A DNA stretch of 45,131 bases from Bacteroidales bacterium (GCA_021740905.1 JAIOYV010000055.1:1-45131), one strand, 5' to 3'. Counted from the first letter of the stretch, positions 34,971 through 44,396 are shown. A program made the numbers and translations. Notes: generated from the sequence alone by a model not told the origin.

Positions 34971-35771
34971 CTATTTTAACACCCCTAAATCAGGAAACAC
35001 ATCTAATCGCCTGTCCTCGAAAGCATGGTTGAGTGGTGTAATCATTTTATTATGGCTTTCGGATAAATCGATTTCCTGAATCACAACTTCATCAGCGTTT
35101 GGGCTTAACATACAGAGGTATTCCCCTTTGGGATTGGATATGATCGACCGGCCCGAGAATGTAATGTCCCTTTCACAGCCTGTCCTGTTCGCGGTAGCAA
35201 TAAAAATACGGTTTGTGATAAAATAGGATGGGATTACTTGTTGGGCATACGGCAGCACCAAATTGGAGGGGTGAAGGATCAGGCTTGCACCACGCAAGGC
35301 CATCGTGCGCCATAGTTCCGGGAACATCCAGTCGAAGCAAATCAAGATGCCAATTTTTTCGCCCCTGAAATCGAACAAGGGCAATCCCAAATTTCCAGGC
35401 TCGAAAAACTTCGGTTCGTTCATAAAGAGATGAAGTTTCCGGTATTTGCCAATCAGCCCGTTTTTGTCAACCATGATGGCAGTATTGTAGAGTTTATCGC
35501 CTTCGCGCTCGTTCAACCCAGAGATGATGGTGCAATTTTGCTCTTCGGCCACTTCCTTCAAAAAACAGGAGAATATTCCCTCGCCAGCTATTTCGGAACT
35601 GTCCCAGGCTTGCTGTTTCGATTCGAAATGATAACCAGAATTGGCAAGTTCTGGAAGGAGGATCAAGTCGGCCCCATGGCATTTTTGCATCAATGGTTTC
35701 ACTATTTCAATAGTAGCTTCGGGTAGGCCCAACAAAGGGGTAAATTGGACAATAGCAAGTTTCATAGTCAA
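34971..35771 (-). CDS. carbon-nitrogen hydrolase (nitrilase superfamily)
   Basis: A 266-residue amidase-type enzyme of normal length with the full Glu-Lys-Cys triad: Glu41 in LLPELANSGY, Lys112 in GKYRKLHLF, and Cys145 in GILICFDWMFPE. The core matches the omega-amidase / N-carbamoyl-amidohydrolase side of the family rather than true nitrilases, but substrate cannot be assigned. It is cytoplasmic. It diverges from the glycosyltransferase gene across a 132-bp gap, and the neighbours give no pathway clue. Confidence 0.9.
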   Translation of the reverse strand: MTMKLAIVQFTPLLGLPEATIEIVKPLMQKCHGADLILLPELANSGYHFESKQQAWDSSEIAGEGIFSCFLKEVAEEQNCTIISGLNEREGDKLYNTAIMVDKNGLIGKYRKLHLFMNEPKFFEPGNLGLPLFDFRGEKIGILICFDWMFPELWRTMALRGASLILHPSNLVLPYAQQVIPSYFITNRIFIATANRTGCERDITFSGRSIISNPKGEYLCMLSPNADEVVIQEIDLSESHNKMITPLNHAFEDRRLDVFPDLGVLK

Positions 35772-35903
35772 AATTGATTTTAATCACTGCAATCACATAA
35801 AAAAATGCCAAATTTGCAACAGGCATCGCAGGAAATCATAACATATAAAAAATGAATTATTAGGGTCAGACAAGAATTTTCTGCGAGATAAAATAGTTAA
35901 CAC

Positions 35904-37040
35904 ATGAAAGAACAAACATCAACTAAGATAAAAGTACTTTTCATCCTCGATTTCTTATCCCATGGTGGGATCGAGCGCTTAGGCTTCGATTTCCTGAATT
36001 ATGCCCATCGTGACACGCAGTTTGAATTTATTCTTGTGAATTTTGAAAATGGAAGTTTTGCAGCGGAATTCCGAAAACTCCCAATCCGGCATTTTCGATT
36101 TCTCAAAAAGAAATTTATCGACATTAAGGTCATTCTAAAACTCAGGCGATTGATCAAAAAGGAGAAGATTCAAATTGTCCACACCCACAATATTGTAGGT
36201 GACTTTTATACTTATCTGGCCTGTTTGGGGCATGGCTCAGTAAAGCAGATCCGAAGCGTCCATTCCAAGGGGAATCAAGGTCCTTGGCATAAATGGATTA
36301 CCCGCTACCTGCTAAACAGCCACGATTATAATGTAGCCGTAAGCCATAGTTTCAGAAAGGAAGTAATCGAAACGTATGATCTGAAACACACCGATAATTT
36401 TCATACGGTTTACAATGGGGTTGATTTTAGCCGTTTAACCCCATCCTCTTCTTCTATACGGGCCGAGTTGGGCATAGCACCAGAGACTTCTCTTCTTGGT
36501 ATGGTGGGAAATTTTGTTAGCCCAAAAGACCAGATAACCATTTGCAGGGCATTAAAAATTGTACATGACCAGAATATAGATTTTCATTGTGCATTTGCGG
36601 GGAAGGACAATGGAGTTGACCTCCATTTTTTGCAAGACTGCATCACTTTTTGCAATGAAAATGATCTGTCCGATAGAATTCATTTTCTCGGGTTGCGGAG
36701 CGATGTACAGGATATCCTGAACGAAATGGACATTTTCGTTTTCAGCAGTTATTCCGACACATTTGGGATTGCCCTAGTGGAAGCGATGGGAATCGGAGTC
36801 CCTTGCATATCCTCCGATATCCCTCCTTTGCGGGAAATCACCATTGATGGGAAATATGCCCGTCTTTTCAAAACTGGCGATCCCGAAGATTTAAGCAAAC
36901 ATATCATTGCCCTTATCGATAACAAAAAGGAACTGGAAGAATTATCGGTAACTGGCAAAGAATATGTCCTCAAGAATTTTTCAATCGATATCCATAGCAA
37001 GAACAACATGGATTTGTACCGGAATATTTTGGAGGATTAA
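35904..37040 (+). CDS. GT4-family glycosyltransferase
   Basis: A 378-residue GT-B enzyme. The N-terminal half holds a GGIER loop (residues ~18-22), which is the GT4 glycine-rich acceptor motif, and HTHNIVGDFY. The C-terminal half has the nucleotide-sugar site, FSSYSDTFGIALVEAMGIG, with the E-x7-E type pattern, followed by GVPCISSDIPPLREI. It likely transfers a sugar in surface polysaccharide or lipid glycosylation, but the window contains no polysaccharide cluster. No membrane segment, so cytoplasmic or peripheral. A heptamer array begins 12 bp past its stop. Confidence 0.9.
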   Translation: MKEQTSTKIKVLFILDFLSHGGIERLGFDFLNYAHRDTQFEFILVNFENGSFAAEFRKLPIRHFRFLKKKFIDIKVILKLRRLIKKEKIQIVHTHNIVGDFYTYLACLGHGSVKQIRSVHSKGNQGPWHKWITRYLLNSHDYNVAVSHSFRKEVIETYDLKHTDNFHTVYNGVDFSRLTPSSSSIRAELGIAPETSLLGMVGNFVSPKDQITICRALKIVHDQNIDFHCAFAGKDNGVDLHFLQDCITFCNENDLSDRIHFLGLRSDVQDILNEMDIFVFSSYSDTFGIALVEAMGIGVPCISSDIPPLREITIDGKYARLFKTGDPEDLSKHIIALIDNKKELEELSVTGKEYVLKNFSIDIHSKNNMDLYRNILED

Positions 37041-37287
37041 GGGGTTTCGTTGACTGCCGGCTGGAGACTGTGGACTTTGGACTGCCGACTGATAAAAAAT
37101 TTGTTCAAAACTCAAAAATCCCTTATCTTGCACCGAATTAAGTTTAGCTTTATGAAACTGATTGTCACACTTACATTTTAGAGCCATATCCTGAATCACT
37201 TCTTTTTCGGGATCATCTAAAGCTAATAACCTCAACCTTGGGGCCTTATCATTATTTATTAATCATTAAATTTTAGGAGATTGTATT
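37041..37287. other. intergenic region upstream of the second MATE gene
   Basis: Holds a heptad array at 37052-37093 and otherwise AT-rich DNA. A minus-strand open frame here runs into the array and the glycosyltransferase gene and was not accepted. An AGGAGA ribosome-binding site is at 37275-37280. Confidence 0.5.
37052..37093. repeat. heptanucleotide array (GACTNNN)
   Basis: Six exact 7-bp units: GACTGCC GGCTGGA GACTGTG GACTTTG GACTGCC GACTGAT, starting 12 bp after the glycosyltransferase stop. Its reverse complement shares the NNNCAGT core with the array at 171-219. Confidence 0.6.
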
Positions 37288-37407
37288 ATGAAACTCAACA
37301 AATGTTCTACCGATGTGACCCTTACGATGTTTATTTCGCCGCTTATTTTAAATGGAATAAAATGGAAGAATAAAATGTATGCTTACAAAAAAAGAAAACG
37401 ACAATGA
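37288..37407 (+). CDS. possible 39-residue leader ORF coupled to MATE gene
   Basis: An ATG at 37288 stands 8 bp after a good AGGAG site, unusual in this AT-rich Bacteroidota DNA, and opens a frame of 39 codons. It has a hydrophobic middle (TMFISPLILNGI) and a strongly basic end (YKKRKRQ). Its TGA overlaps the MATE start as ATGA (37404-37407), a classic coupling arrangement; the MATE gene itself has only a weak ribosome site. No homologue was recognised. It may be a translated leader or a small membrane peptide. Confidence 0.35.
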   Translation: MKLNKCSTDVTLTMFISPLILNGIKWKNKMYAYKKRKRQ

Positions 37408-38834
37408 AACAACATATATCCATAAAAACTAAATCATTCAATTCGCTTATATCGCTATACAAAGACATCCTGGAATCGATTTCAGGAACCGAAAAAGACT
37501 TCACCACAGGAAGTCTTAAAAAAGCAGTCCTTCTTCTTTCCATACCGATGGTACTCGAAATGATATGGGAATCGCTGTTTGCCATCGCTGATATTTATTT
37601 TGTGTCCCGCCTTGGCGCCGAAGCAGTTGCCGCCGTAGGTATTACAGAATCATTGATCACCATAGTATATTCCCTTGGCATTGGCCTTAGCATGGCCACA
37701 ACTGCCATGGTCAGCCGACGTATTGGTGAGAAAAATCCCGACAAAGCTGCAAGAACTGCTTTTCAAGGAATTGTAGTTGGTGTGATTGCCTCGCTATTTA
37801 TAGCCATCCCAGGAATCCTGTTCGCCCCCGAATTGCTAAAACTAATGGGTGCTTCCTCGCATATTGTTGAAGAATTATCGGGGTACACTACTATTATGTT
37901 GGGCGGAAATGTTGTTATTATGTTGCTCTTCATCATCAATGCAGTGTTCCGGAGTGCAGGCGATGCAGCCATTTCCATGCGGGTTTTGATGATTGCCAAC
38001 ATTATCAATATTATCCTCGATCCATGCCTGATTTTTGGGATTGGCCCTTTCCCTGAATTGGGAATTGAAGGAGCCGCCATTGCAACCACTATTGGCCGTG
38101 GGCTGGCAGTTGTCTATCAGTTTTTCTTGTTGTTTTCAGGAAAAAGCAAACGGATTATGCTTCGAAAAGAAAACTGTGTGCCCGATTTTCGCTTGATGAA
38201 GAAACTGATAAAAATATCGATGGGTGGAATTGGTCAGATTTTAATCGCCACTACAAGCTGGATTGGCTTGGTGCGGATAATTGCTGTATTTGGTAGTGAA
38301 GCAGTAGCGGGTTATACCATTGGAATAAGGATTATCATTTTCTCTATTCTCCCATCGCTCGGCATAAGCAATGCAGCATCCACACTGGTGGGACAAAACC
38401 TGGGAGCTAAAAACCCCGGGCGTGCCGAACAATCGGTTTGGTTGACAGGCAAAATAAATATGACCCTACTTGGAGTGATTGGTTTTATATTTATCCTGAT
38501 ACCAGAGCCTTTTGTGCTTTTCTTTACCGATGAAGCTAGTGTAATCCAAAGTGCATCGATGTGCTTGCGCATCATCAGCATTGGTTTCATTTCGTATGGT
38601 TTTGGGATGGTGCTTATCAATTCGTTCAACGGTGCCGGCGATACCACTACCCCAACCCTGATAAATGTATTTTGCTTTTGGCTTCTGGAAATACCTCTGG
38701 CTTACTTATTAGCTATTTATTTTAATATTGGAGAGAAAGGGGTTTTTGTCTCCATTGTAGTGGCCGAAAGCATAATGACCCTTAGTGCTTTCATTTTATT
38801 CAAAAGAGGAAAATGGAAATTGAAGCAGGTATAG
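37404..38834 (+). CDS. MATE-family efflux transporter with N-terminal extension
   Basis: A 476-residue polytopic membrane protein, 12 hydrophobic segments, of the same family as the exporter at 18.3 kb but not closely related to it. Typical motifs include LLLSIPMVLEMIWESLFAIADIYF in helix 1 and SFNGAGDTTTPTL in the second half. The first ~35 residues before the first helix are hydrophilic and longer than usual, so the true start could be internal, but the ATGA overlap with the preceding small ORF supports the first ATG. Substrate unknown. A TGA-rich heptamer array follows the stop. Confidence 0.92.
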   Translation: MKQHISIKTKSFNSLISLYKDILESISGTEKDFTTGSLKKAVLLLSIPMVLEMIWESLFAIADIYFVSRLGAEAVAAVGITESLITIVYSLGIGLSMATTAMVSRRIGEKNPDKAARTAFQGIVVGVIASLFIAIPGILFAPELLKLMGASSHIVEELSGYTTIMLGGNVVIMLLFIINAVFRSAGDAAISMRVLMIANIINIILDPCLIFGIGPFPELGIEGAAIATTIGRGLAVVYQFFLLFSGKSKRIMLRKENCVPDFRLMKKLIKISMGGIGQILIATTSWIGLVRIIAVFGSEAVAGYTIGIRIIIFSILPSLGISNAASTLVGQNLGAKNPGRAEQSVWLTGKINMTLLGVIGFIFILIPEPFVLFFTDEASVIQSASMCLRIISIGFISYGFGMVLINSFNGAGDTTTPTLINVFCFWLLEIPLAYLLAIYFNIGEKGVFVSIVVAESIMTLSAFILFKRGKWKLKQV

Positions 38835-38867
38835 AAATGAATAATGATTATTGACTCTTGATTAATG
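38833..38867. repeat. degenerate heptanucleotide array at the MATE gene stop
   Basis: TG recurs at exact 7-bp steps (38838 offset to 38866), giving units AGAAATG AATAATG ATTATTG ACTCTTG ATTAATG. TGA triplets at 38838, 38845, 38852 and 38859 fall in all three frames right after the stop codon. Confidence 0.5.
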
Positions 38868-38923
38868 CGAGGTATATGAAATCAGGATGTATTTTAAAAT
38901 GGTCAAATGCCTTGTAAGCCTCT

Positions 38924-38950
38924 CACCGGGTGGCGTTGGGCCGCCCGGTG
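38924..38950. repeat. strong 11-bp hairpin
   Basis: CACCGGGTGGC pairs with GCCGCCCGGTG around a GTTGG loop, with one G-T wobble. GC-rich in an AT-rich gap; no T tract, so more like an intergenic repeat than a terminator. Confidence 0.5.
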
Positions 38951-39010
38951 GTACTATTATACATAAAACGGGATAAATTACCGCATTGATTGCATTAAGG
39001 AATTTTTATA

Positions 39011-39026
39011 AGCCCCCTTTGGGGCT
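39011..39026. terminator. hairpin between convergent genes
   Basis: AGCCCC pairs with GGGGCT around CTTT and is followed by AAGA. Together with the preceding TTTTTATA on the minus-strand side it may act as a terminator for alaS; the same GGGGCTAAGA string occurs at 3781. Confidence 0.35.
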
Positions 39027-39165
39027 AAGAGAAATTCGACAGAGAAAAAATGTACAACAAATTCAATGTATATCAGATACGTGCTTTGCTGGAATACAGC
39101 GAAAATGGGGTTGCTAAAATGTCTAAATTTATCCCGTTTGCCATATACCTTACTCAACCACTCTC

Positions 39166-41796
39166 CTACTTCCCCAAATTCCGAACAATCTCCTGAGCCT
39201 TAGCCAGTGCTTTTTCGATACCTTCCGGTTTTTTCCCGCCTGCTGTGGCGAAGAAGGGCTGTCCTCCCCCACCCCCTTGGATTTCTTTCGATATTTCGCG
39301 GATTATGGTGCTTGCATTCAGGCCTTTTTCTTCCACCAGGTTTTTCGAGATCATAATGCTGAGGTTGGCCTTTCCATCAATTTCGGCCCCGGCCACAAAA
39401 AACAGATTGTCGATTTCATCCTTCAATTGAAACGAAAGATCTTTCATATCATCAGCCGAATCAACCTTTAGTTTTGCGGTAACCACATTTATATCACCCA
39501 CCAGTTCCTTTTGAGCTTTTAAAGTTGACTTCATCATTTTTAGTTGCTCCTTTACAAAAGCTTCCAGACTTTTGGAAAGTTTGGTGTTTTCAGCTATCAG
39601 GCTTTCCACATTTTTGGTCAGGTCGCCGGGGTTTTTAAACAAGGCCGATACTTCGTTGAGGGTATCAATTTTCTGATATAATAATTCATCTACCTGTTCG
39701 CCGGTAATGGCTTCAATCCGGCGGATACCGGCAGCAATTGCTGACTCGCTGATGATTTTAAATGATCCAATATTTCCGGTATAGGGAACGTGTGTTCCAC
39801 CACACAATTCAACTGAATCGCCAAAGCGGATCACGCGCACCAGGTCGCCGTACTTTTCGCCAAACAACGACATGGCACCCATGCCCACGGCTTCCTTCAT
39901 GGGTATCTCCCTTTTCTCGTCCAAGGCAATATTGCCTCTTATCATCGAATTGACCATTTTTTCGATGCTGATAATTTCTTCGGAAGACAATTTTTGAAAG
40001 TGCGAAAAATCGAAACGAAGGCGCATTGGATCAACCAAAGATCCCTTTTGTTCCACATGTGTACCCAGGATTTTTCGAAGGGCAAAATGTAGGAGGTGGG
40101 TTGCTGTATGATTGTTGGCCGTATTCGATCGGGCTTTTTCGTTTACCACAGCCTCAAATTCTGCCTCAATATTTTTAGGAAGTTTTTTGGCGAGATGAAC
40201 AGACAAATTGTTTTCCTTGACAGTATCAATGATCTCGATCTTTTCGTCCCCGTTTTGTATGTAGCCTTTGTCGCCCACCTGGCCGCCACTTTCGGCGTAA
40301 AATGGAGTAAAATTAAATACCAGCTGATAAAGTTCTTTGTTCTTCTGAGTAACTTTACGATAGCGTGTAATTTTTACATCTGTTCTAGTGTGGTCGTAGC
40401 CAATGAATTCTTCGTCATCGTCCTGCAACAAAACGTTCCAATCGCCGGTTTCCATGGTGGCAGCATTGCGCGACCTGTTTTTCTGGGCAGCCATTTCTTC
40501 GTCGAATTCGCGCTTGCTCACCATCATGTTGTTCTCTTTCAAGATCAATTCGGTAAGGTCGAAAGGAAACCCGAACGTATCGTACAGCTCAAAAGCTTCG
40601 CTTCCTTTTACGATGTGATATCCTCCGGCTTTCATATTTTCCATGATCTGTTCCAAGCGGCGGATCCCTGTTTCAAGGGTCCTTAAAAAAGACTGCTCCT
40701 CTTCTAAAATCACTTTTTCTATAAGCGTTTTCTGAGCAGTCAATTCGGGAAAAGCATCGCCCATTGCCTGCGCTAACACAGGCACCAACTTATACATAAA
40801 TGCTTCTTTCTGGTCGAGGAATGTAAAGGCATAGCGCACAGCCCGGCGCAAAATCCGGCGGATCACATAACCGGCCTTGTTGTTTGAAGGCAATTGCCCA
40901 TCGGCAATGGAAAAAGCAATGGCCCTCACATGATCCGAAATCACCCGCATGGCAATATCCACCTCTTTGTTTTCGCCATACTTTAATCCAGAATTTCGGG
41001 CTATTTCCTGAATTAGAGGCTGGAATACATCGGTGTCGTAATTCGATATTTTTCCTTGCACGGCCATGCACAAGCGTTCGAAACCCATGCCTGTATCGAC
41101 ATGCTTGGCGGGCAGGTTCTTTAGGCTACCATCGGAAATCCGGTTGAACTGGATAAAAACAAGGTTCCATATTTCGATCACCTGGGGATGGTCTTTGTTT
41201 ACCAGCCTGGCTCCGTCGACCTCTTTTCGATCTTTTTCGGGTCGCAAGTCTATATGGATTTCAGAACAAGGGCCACAAGGCCCTGTGTCGCCCATCTCCC
41301 AGAAATTATCTTTTTTCGATCCGTTCAAAATCCTTTCCGAAGGAAGAAATTGTTTCCACAAATCGTAGGCTTCCACGTCTTTGCCCAAGTTGTCATCGCT
41401 GCTGCCTTCAAAAACCGTAGCATACAAGCGATCGGTTGGGAGCTTCGTAACATCGGTCAAATATTCCCAAGCCCATTCGATTGCTTCTTTTTTAAAGTAA
41501 TCGCCAAACGACCAATTGCCCAACATTTCGAACATGGTATGGTGGTAGGTATCGTGGCCCACTTCTTCGAGGTCGTTGTGCTTTCCAGATACACGCAGAC
41601 ATTTTTGTGTGTCGGCAATCCGGGGATGAGTGGCTGGCGAATTTCCAAGAAAAATATCTTTAAACTGGTTCATGCCCGCATTGGTGAACATGAGTGTTGG
41701 GTCGTTTTTAACTACCATTGGCGCAGAAGCCACAATGTTGTGCTGCTTAGATTTGAAAAACTGAAAAAAGGATTCACGTATTTCTTTTGATGTCAT
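39166..41796 (-). CDS. alaS: alanyl-tRNA synthetase
   Basis: The 876-residue length is normal for the enzyme. The catalytic domain begins with the characteristic [15 protein letters not shown] and has NAGMNQFKD and the [16 protein letters not shown] region. The editing domain carries NHTATHLL and CGGTH, whose His and Cys residues bind zinc and clear mischarged tRNA. The C-terminal C-Ala domain ends in a glycine-rich [14 protein letters not shown]. Divergently transcribed from an M23 peptidase gene, with promoters for both in the 151-bp gap; this pairing is common in Bacteroidota. Confidence 0.97.
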   Translation of the reverse strand: MTSKEIRESFFQFFKSKQHNIVASAPMVVKNDPTLMFTNAGMNQFKDIFLGNSPATHPRIADTQKCLRVSGKHNDLEEVGHDTYHHTMFEMLGNWSFGDYFKKEAIEWAWEYLTDVTKLPTDRLYATVFEGSSDDNLGKDVEAYDLWKQFLPSERILNGSKKDNFWEMGDTGPCGPCSEIHIDLRPEKDRKEVDGARLVNKDHPQVIEIWNLVFIQFNRISDGSLKNLPAKHVDTGMGFERLCMAVQGKISNYDTDVFQPLIQEIARNSGLKYGENKEVDIAMRVISDHVRAIAFSIADGQLPSNNKAGYVIRRILRRAVRYAFTFLDQKEAFMYKLVPVLAQAMGDAFPELTAQKTLIEKVILEEEQSFLRTLETGIRRLEQIMENMKAGGYHIVKGSEAFELYDTFGFPFDLTELILKENNMMVSKREFDEEMAAQKNRSRNAATMETGDWNVLLQDDDEEFIGYDHTRTDVKITRYRKVTQKNKELYQLVFNFTPFYAESGGQVGDKGYIQNGDEKIEIIDTVKENNLSVHLAKKLPKNIEAEFEAVVNEKARSNTANNHTATHLLHFALRKILGTHVEQKGSLVDPMRLRFDFSHFQKLSSEEIISIEKMVNSMIRGNIALDEKREIPMKEAVGMGAMSLFGEKYGDLVRVIRFGDSVELCGGTHVPYTGNIGSFKIISESAIAAGIRRIEAITGEQVDELLYQKIDTLNEVSALFKNPGDLTKNVESLIAENTKLSKSLEAFVKEQLKMMKSTLKAQKELVGDINVVTAKLKVDSADDMKDLSFQLKDEIDNLFFVAGAEIDGKANLSIMISKNLVEEKGLNASTIIREISKEIQGGGGGQPFFATAGGKKPEGIEKALAKAQEIVRNLGK

Positions 41797-41861
41797 TTTC
41801 CTGATTTATTAAAAGTTATAAACAATAGATAAACAAGTTATGCACAATGAAAATCTAATGT

Positions 41862-41891
41862 TTTGCAAAAATAATTTAATTATTAAATTTG
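41862..41891 (+). promoter_or_regulatory. Bacteroidota-type promoter for the M23 gene
   Basis: TTTG (41862-41865), an 18-bp spacer and TAAATTTG (41884-41891) match the Bacteroidota -33/-7 consensus closely. The start codon is 56 bp downstream. Confidence 0.6.
41866..41873 (-). promoter_or_regulatory. candidate -7 element for alaS (TATTTTTG)
   Basis: On the minus strand TATTTTTG matches TAnnTTTG, 70 bp upstream of alaS, and lies inside the spacer of the divergent promoter, so the two could compete. Confidence 0.4.
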
Positions 41892-41947
41892 TGCGGTAAA
41901 TGAATTTTAATTTCGATTAAAAGTATTGTAATAACATCAAGGACAAC

Positions 41948-42919
41948 ATGGGCAGAAGTAAGTACAAATTCGACAGTGAATCATTAAGATATGTCAAAAT
42001 CGAACTCACAACCCGTCAGAAATTAATAAAAGCTCTACCAACAATCCTTATCACCATTTTTCTTGCAGCATTGTTTACTTATCTGTATCCAAAGATATAT
42101 GAGTCGCCAACCGAAATGAAACTCAAACGCGAATTGAACCAGCTTAGTTTTCAATATGAAATCCTGAATCAACAATTCGACAAGGTGGATGCAGTTTTAA
42201 AGGAGATTGAAAATCGGGATGATAATATTTATCGGACTATATTTTCGGCCGAGCCCGTCCCCAGTTCGATGAGGAGTGCTGGTTTTGGAGGGAGCCACCG
42301 GTACGACGACCTTCGGGGATATGATTATTCCGATCTGGTAGTTGAGACTAAGAACCACCTTGACAGAATAACCAAACGCATAGTGGTGCAATCGAAATCG
42401 TACGACGATGTGGTAAAAATGGCCATCAACAAAGAAAAAATGTTAAGCTCGGTACCTGCCATCCAACCTATTTCGAACAAAGACCTCACGCGGGTTGCAT
42501 CGGGCTGGGGCTGGCGAATCCACCCTATCTATAAAATCAGGAGATTCCATTATGGCATCGACTTTACCAGCCCTGTCGGGACGGATATATATGTCACCGG
42601 CGATGGTGTGGTTAAGCAAATAAAGTCTTCGAGAATTGGCTATGGAAAGGAAATCATTATTGATCATGGCTTTGGTTACGAAACCTTATACGCCCATCTT
42701 TCAAAGTTCAATGTAAAAATTGGGGATGTTGTAAAACGTGGCGATGTAATTGGCTTTATAGGTAATTCAGGCACTTCCACAGCCCCGCATCTTCATTATG
42801 AAGTTATTAAAAATGGGAAAAAAGTGGATCCACGAAACTATTTCTTTAAGGATTTAACGCCAGTTGAATACGATAGGATGATTGAACTTTCGTCGAACAG
42901 CGGGACAACTTTTGATTAA
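41948..42919 (+). CDS. M23-family metallopeptidase, inner-membrane anchored with coiled coil
   Basis: A 323-residue protein with a cytoplasmic start, one membrane helix (31-48), a coiled coil (55-95), a linker and a C-terminal LytM domain (about 180-300). The metal site is complete: H201-x3-D205 in HYGID, then H281-L-H283 in HLHYEV. It is therefore probably an active peptidoglycan endopeptidase in the periplasm, in contrast to the M23 protein at 19.8 kb. The alaS-M23 divergent arrangement and the architecture match a widely conserved Bacteroidota protein. Confidence 0.93.
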   Translation: MGRSKYKFDSESLRYVKIELTTRQKLIKALPTILITIFLAALFTYLYPKIYESPTEMKLKRELNQLSFQYEILNQQFDKVDAVLKEIENRDDNIYRTIFSAEPVPSSMRSAGFGGSHRYDDLRGYDYSDLVVETKNHLDRITKRIVVQSKSYDDVVKMAINKEKMLSSVPAIQPISNKDLTRVASGWGWRIHPIYKIRRFHYGIDFTSPVGTDIYVTGDGVVKQIKSSRIGYGKEIIIDHGFGYETLYAHLSKFNVKIGDVVKRGDVIGFIGNSGTSTAPHLHYEVIKNGKKVDPRNYFFKDLTPVEYDRMIELSSNSGTTFD

Positions 42920-43161
42920 AAAACCTATCGAAAACGATCAATAACTAAACTCATCTCCAATTTCCGGGATTTTTATATTGCCGAAACCTGCACCTACCAG
43001 CTTGGTTTTCTAAACCTTGAAGGTCTTGGAAAATACCGTCTCGACTTTTCGTGTATACAACCAGGAATTTATTTCCTTCACATTTCTGTTGGAAATAGTA
43101 TTTATATTAAGAAAATCAGTAAATTGTAGCAGTTATTTATTTATCATGAAACCTAACCACT

Positions 43162-44373
43162 ATGAAGGACAGGGTAATATTTTTCGCACTATTTTTAGGT
43201 TTGTTCCTTGTCACAGGTTCTTGCTCAAAAGATGATCAAACTGAAATCATCCCATCGGTATTTTATCAATCAAGCTTAATAAACCCTTCTATTGAGAAAC
43301 TGAAGGAGTTTTATGATGGCGGATATAATATTATTAATGGCAATGTTGAGCTCACAAGAATCGACAGCCTAATTGATTTACATTACCTGGCAAATGTAGA
43401 TTCGATAAGAGGCTCCCTTACTATCATGTTAAATGATGATCTGATATCCCTTGAGGGTCTAAACAAATTGAAATATGTAGGAGGCGATTTAAGTATCAGT
43501 TTCAACAACATCGAAAGTGTTAGTGCATTAGGGAATCTTGTTGAAGTAAAAGGTGCTATCGTGATGAATGAAAATCCACATTTGTCAATTGTAGAAGGAT
43601 TTAATAATCTATTGCTGGCTGGTCAGATTATTATCGGATATTCTTCCAGCTTAGAAAGTATTAGTGGCTTTGAAAAATTACAATCTGTCGAAAATTCTGT
43701 TATGATTTCAAAATGTCTGTCGTTAAAAAGCATCGTTGGATTTAGTCAATTACAATCAATTGAACAATCATTATATATCCGATATGCTCAGATGCTTAAT
43801 GAAATCTATGCCTTCGATAATTTGCAGACTATTGGAATGTCATTGAAGATGGTGAGTTTAGGACAAATTATCGACATGAAGGATGCCTTTAGAAATCTAC
43901 AATACATAGGAGGAGGATTGCAATTAAATGAGCTCAAATCTTTACAATATTTTAAGACATTTAATAATTTGAAGTCGGTTGGTGAAAATTTTTCAATTTC
44001 TTATTTATATGAGCTTAAAAATCTCGAGGCATTTCAAAACCTTACAACTATTGGTGGTCAATTTTATGTTTGTGGAAATGATAGTTTGATAGATTTTGAA
44101 GGATTGGACAATCTTCGGTCTATAGGTTGTTCTGTTGATAATCCTTATAATTATATTGCAAATAATAATAGTCTTACAAGTCTTCAAGGATTAAATAACC
44201 TGGACTCTATCAATGGAATCAGTATTGTCACAAATCCTGTACTAGCTGACTTTTGCGCAATCAGAAATCTGCTAATAGGGGGCATTAATACAGGAGGACT
44301 CTCAATTGGCAACAACTTATTTAATCCAAGCTATTCCGACATAATAAATGGGAATTGCAGCTTGAACCAATAG
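43162..44373 (+). CDS. receptor-L-type leucine-rich surface lipoprotein
   Basis: A 403-residue lipoprotein. The signal peptide ends in VTGSC with lipidated Cys21, and the following SKDDQ fits the X-K-(D/E)2 surface-export signal of Bacteroidota lipoproteins. The body (~45-385) consists of about ten irregular units of 20-26 residues with pattern L-x-S-I-x-G-F-x-x-L-x-x-I, giving a receptor-L/BspA-like solenoid (SLEGLNKLKYVGG, ESISGFEKLQSVEN, KSIVGFSQLQSIEQ). No enzymatic motif. Probably a surface binding or adhesion protein. A closely related shorter copy follows 23 bp later. Confidence 0.8.
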   Translation: MKDRVIFFALFLGLFLVTGSCSKDDQTEIIPSVFYQSSLINPSIEKLKEFYDGGYNIINGNVELTRIDSLIDLHYLANVDSIRGSLTIMLNDDLISLEGLNKLKYVGGDLSISFNNIESVSALGNLVEVKGAIVMNENPHLSIVEGFNNLLLAGQIIIGYSSSLESISGFEKLQSVENSVMISKCLSLKSIVGFSQLQSIEQSLYIRYAQMLNEIYAFDNLQTIGMSLKMVSLGQIIDMKDAFRNLQYIGGGLQLNELKSLQYFKTFNNLKSVGENFSISYLYELKNLEAFQNLTTIGGQFYVCGNDSLIDFEGLDNLRSIGCSVDNPYNYIANNNSLTSLQGLNNLDSINGISIVTNPVLADFCAIRNLLIGGINTGGLSIGNNLFNPSYSDIINGNCSLNQ

Positions 44374-44396
44374 TTTTAAATGGAGAAATAAAAACA

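Larger units (their letters stand above)
38835..39165. other. convergent gene gap with hairpins
   Basis: The 331-bp gap between MATE and alaS, which converge, holds a heptad array, a hairpin at 38924-38950 and a second at 39011-39026. No gene is seen. Confidence 0.5.

Noticed and set aside
36981-37235. Minus-strand frame downstream of the glycosyltransferase
   Set aside because: Starts only at TTG without a ribosome site and runs through the heptamer array into the glycosyltransferase gene antisense.
41188-41790. 200-codon open frame opposite alaS
   Set aside because: Antisense to the conserved catalytic domain of alanyl-tRNA synthetase; no independent coding evidence.
43017-43235. Open frame overlapping the start of the first leucine-rich lipoprotein
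   Set aside because: It conflicts with the clear signal peptide and lipobox of the 43162 frame and shows no recognisable features.
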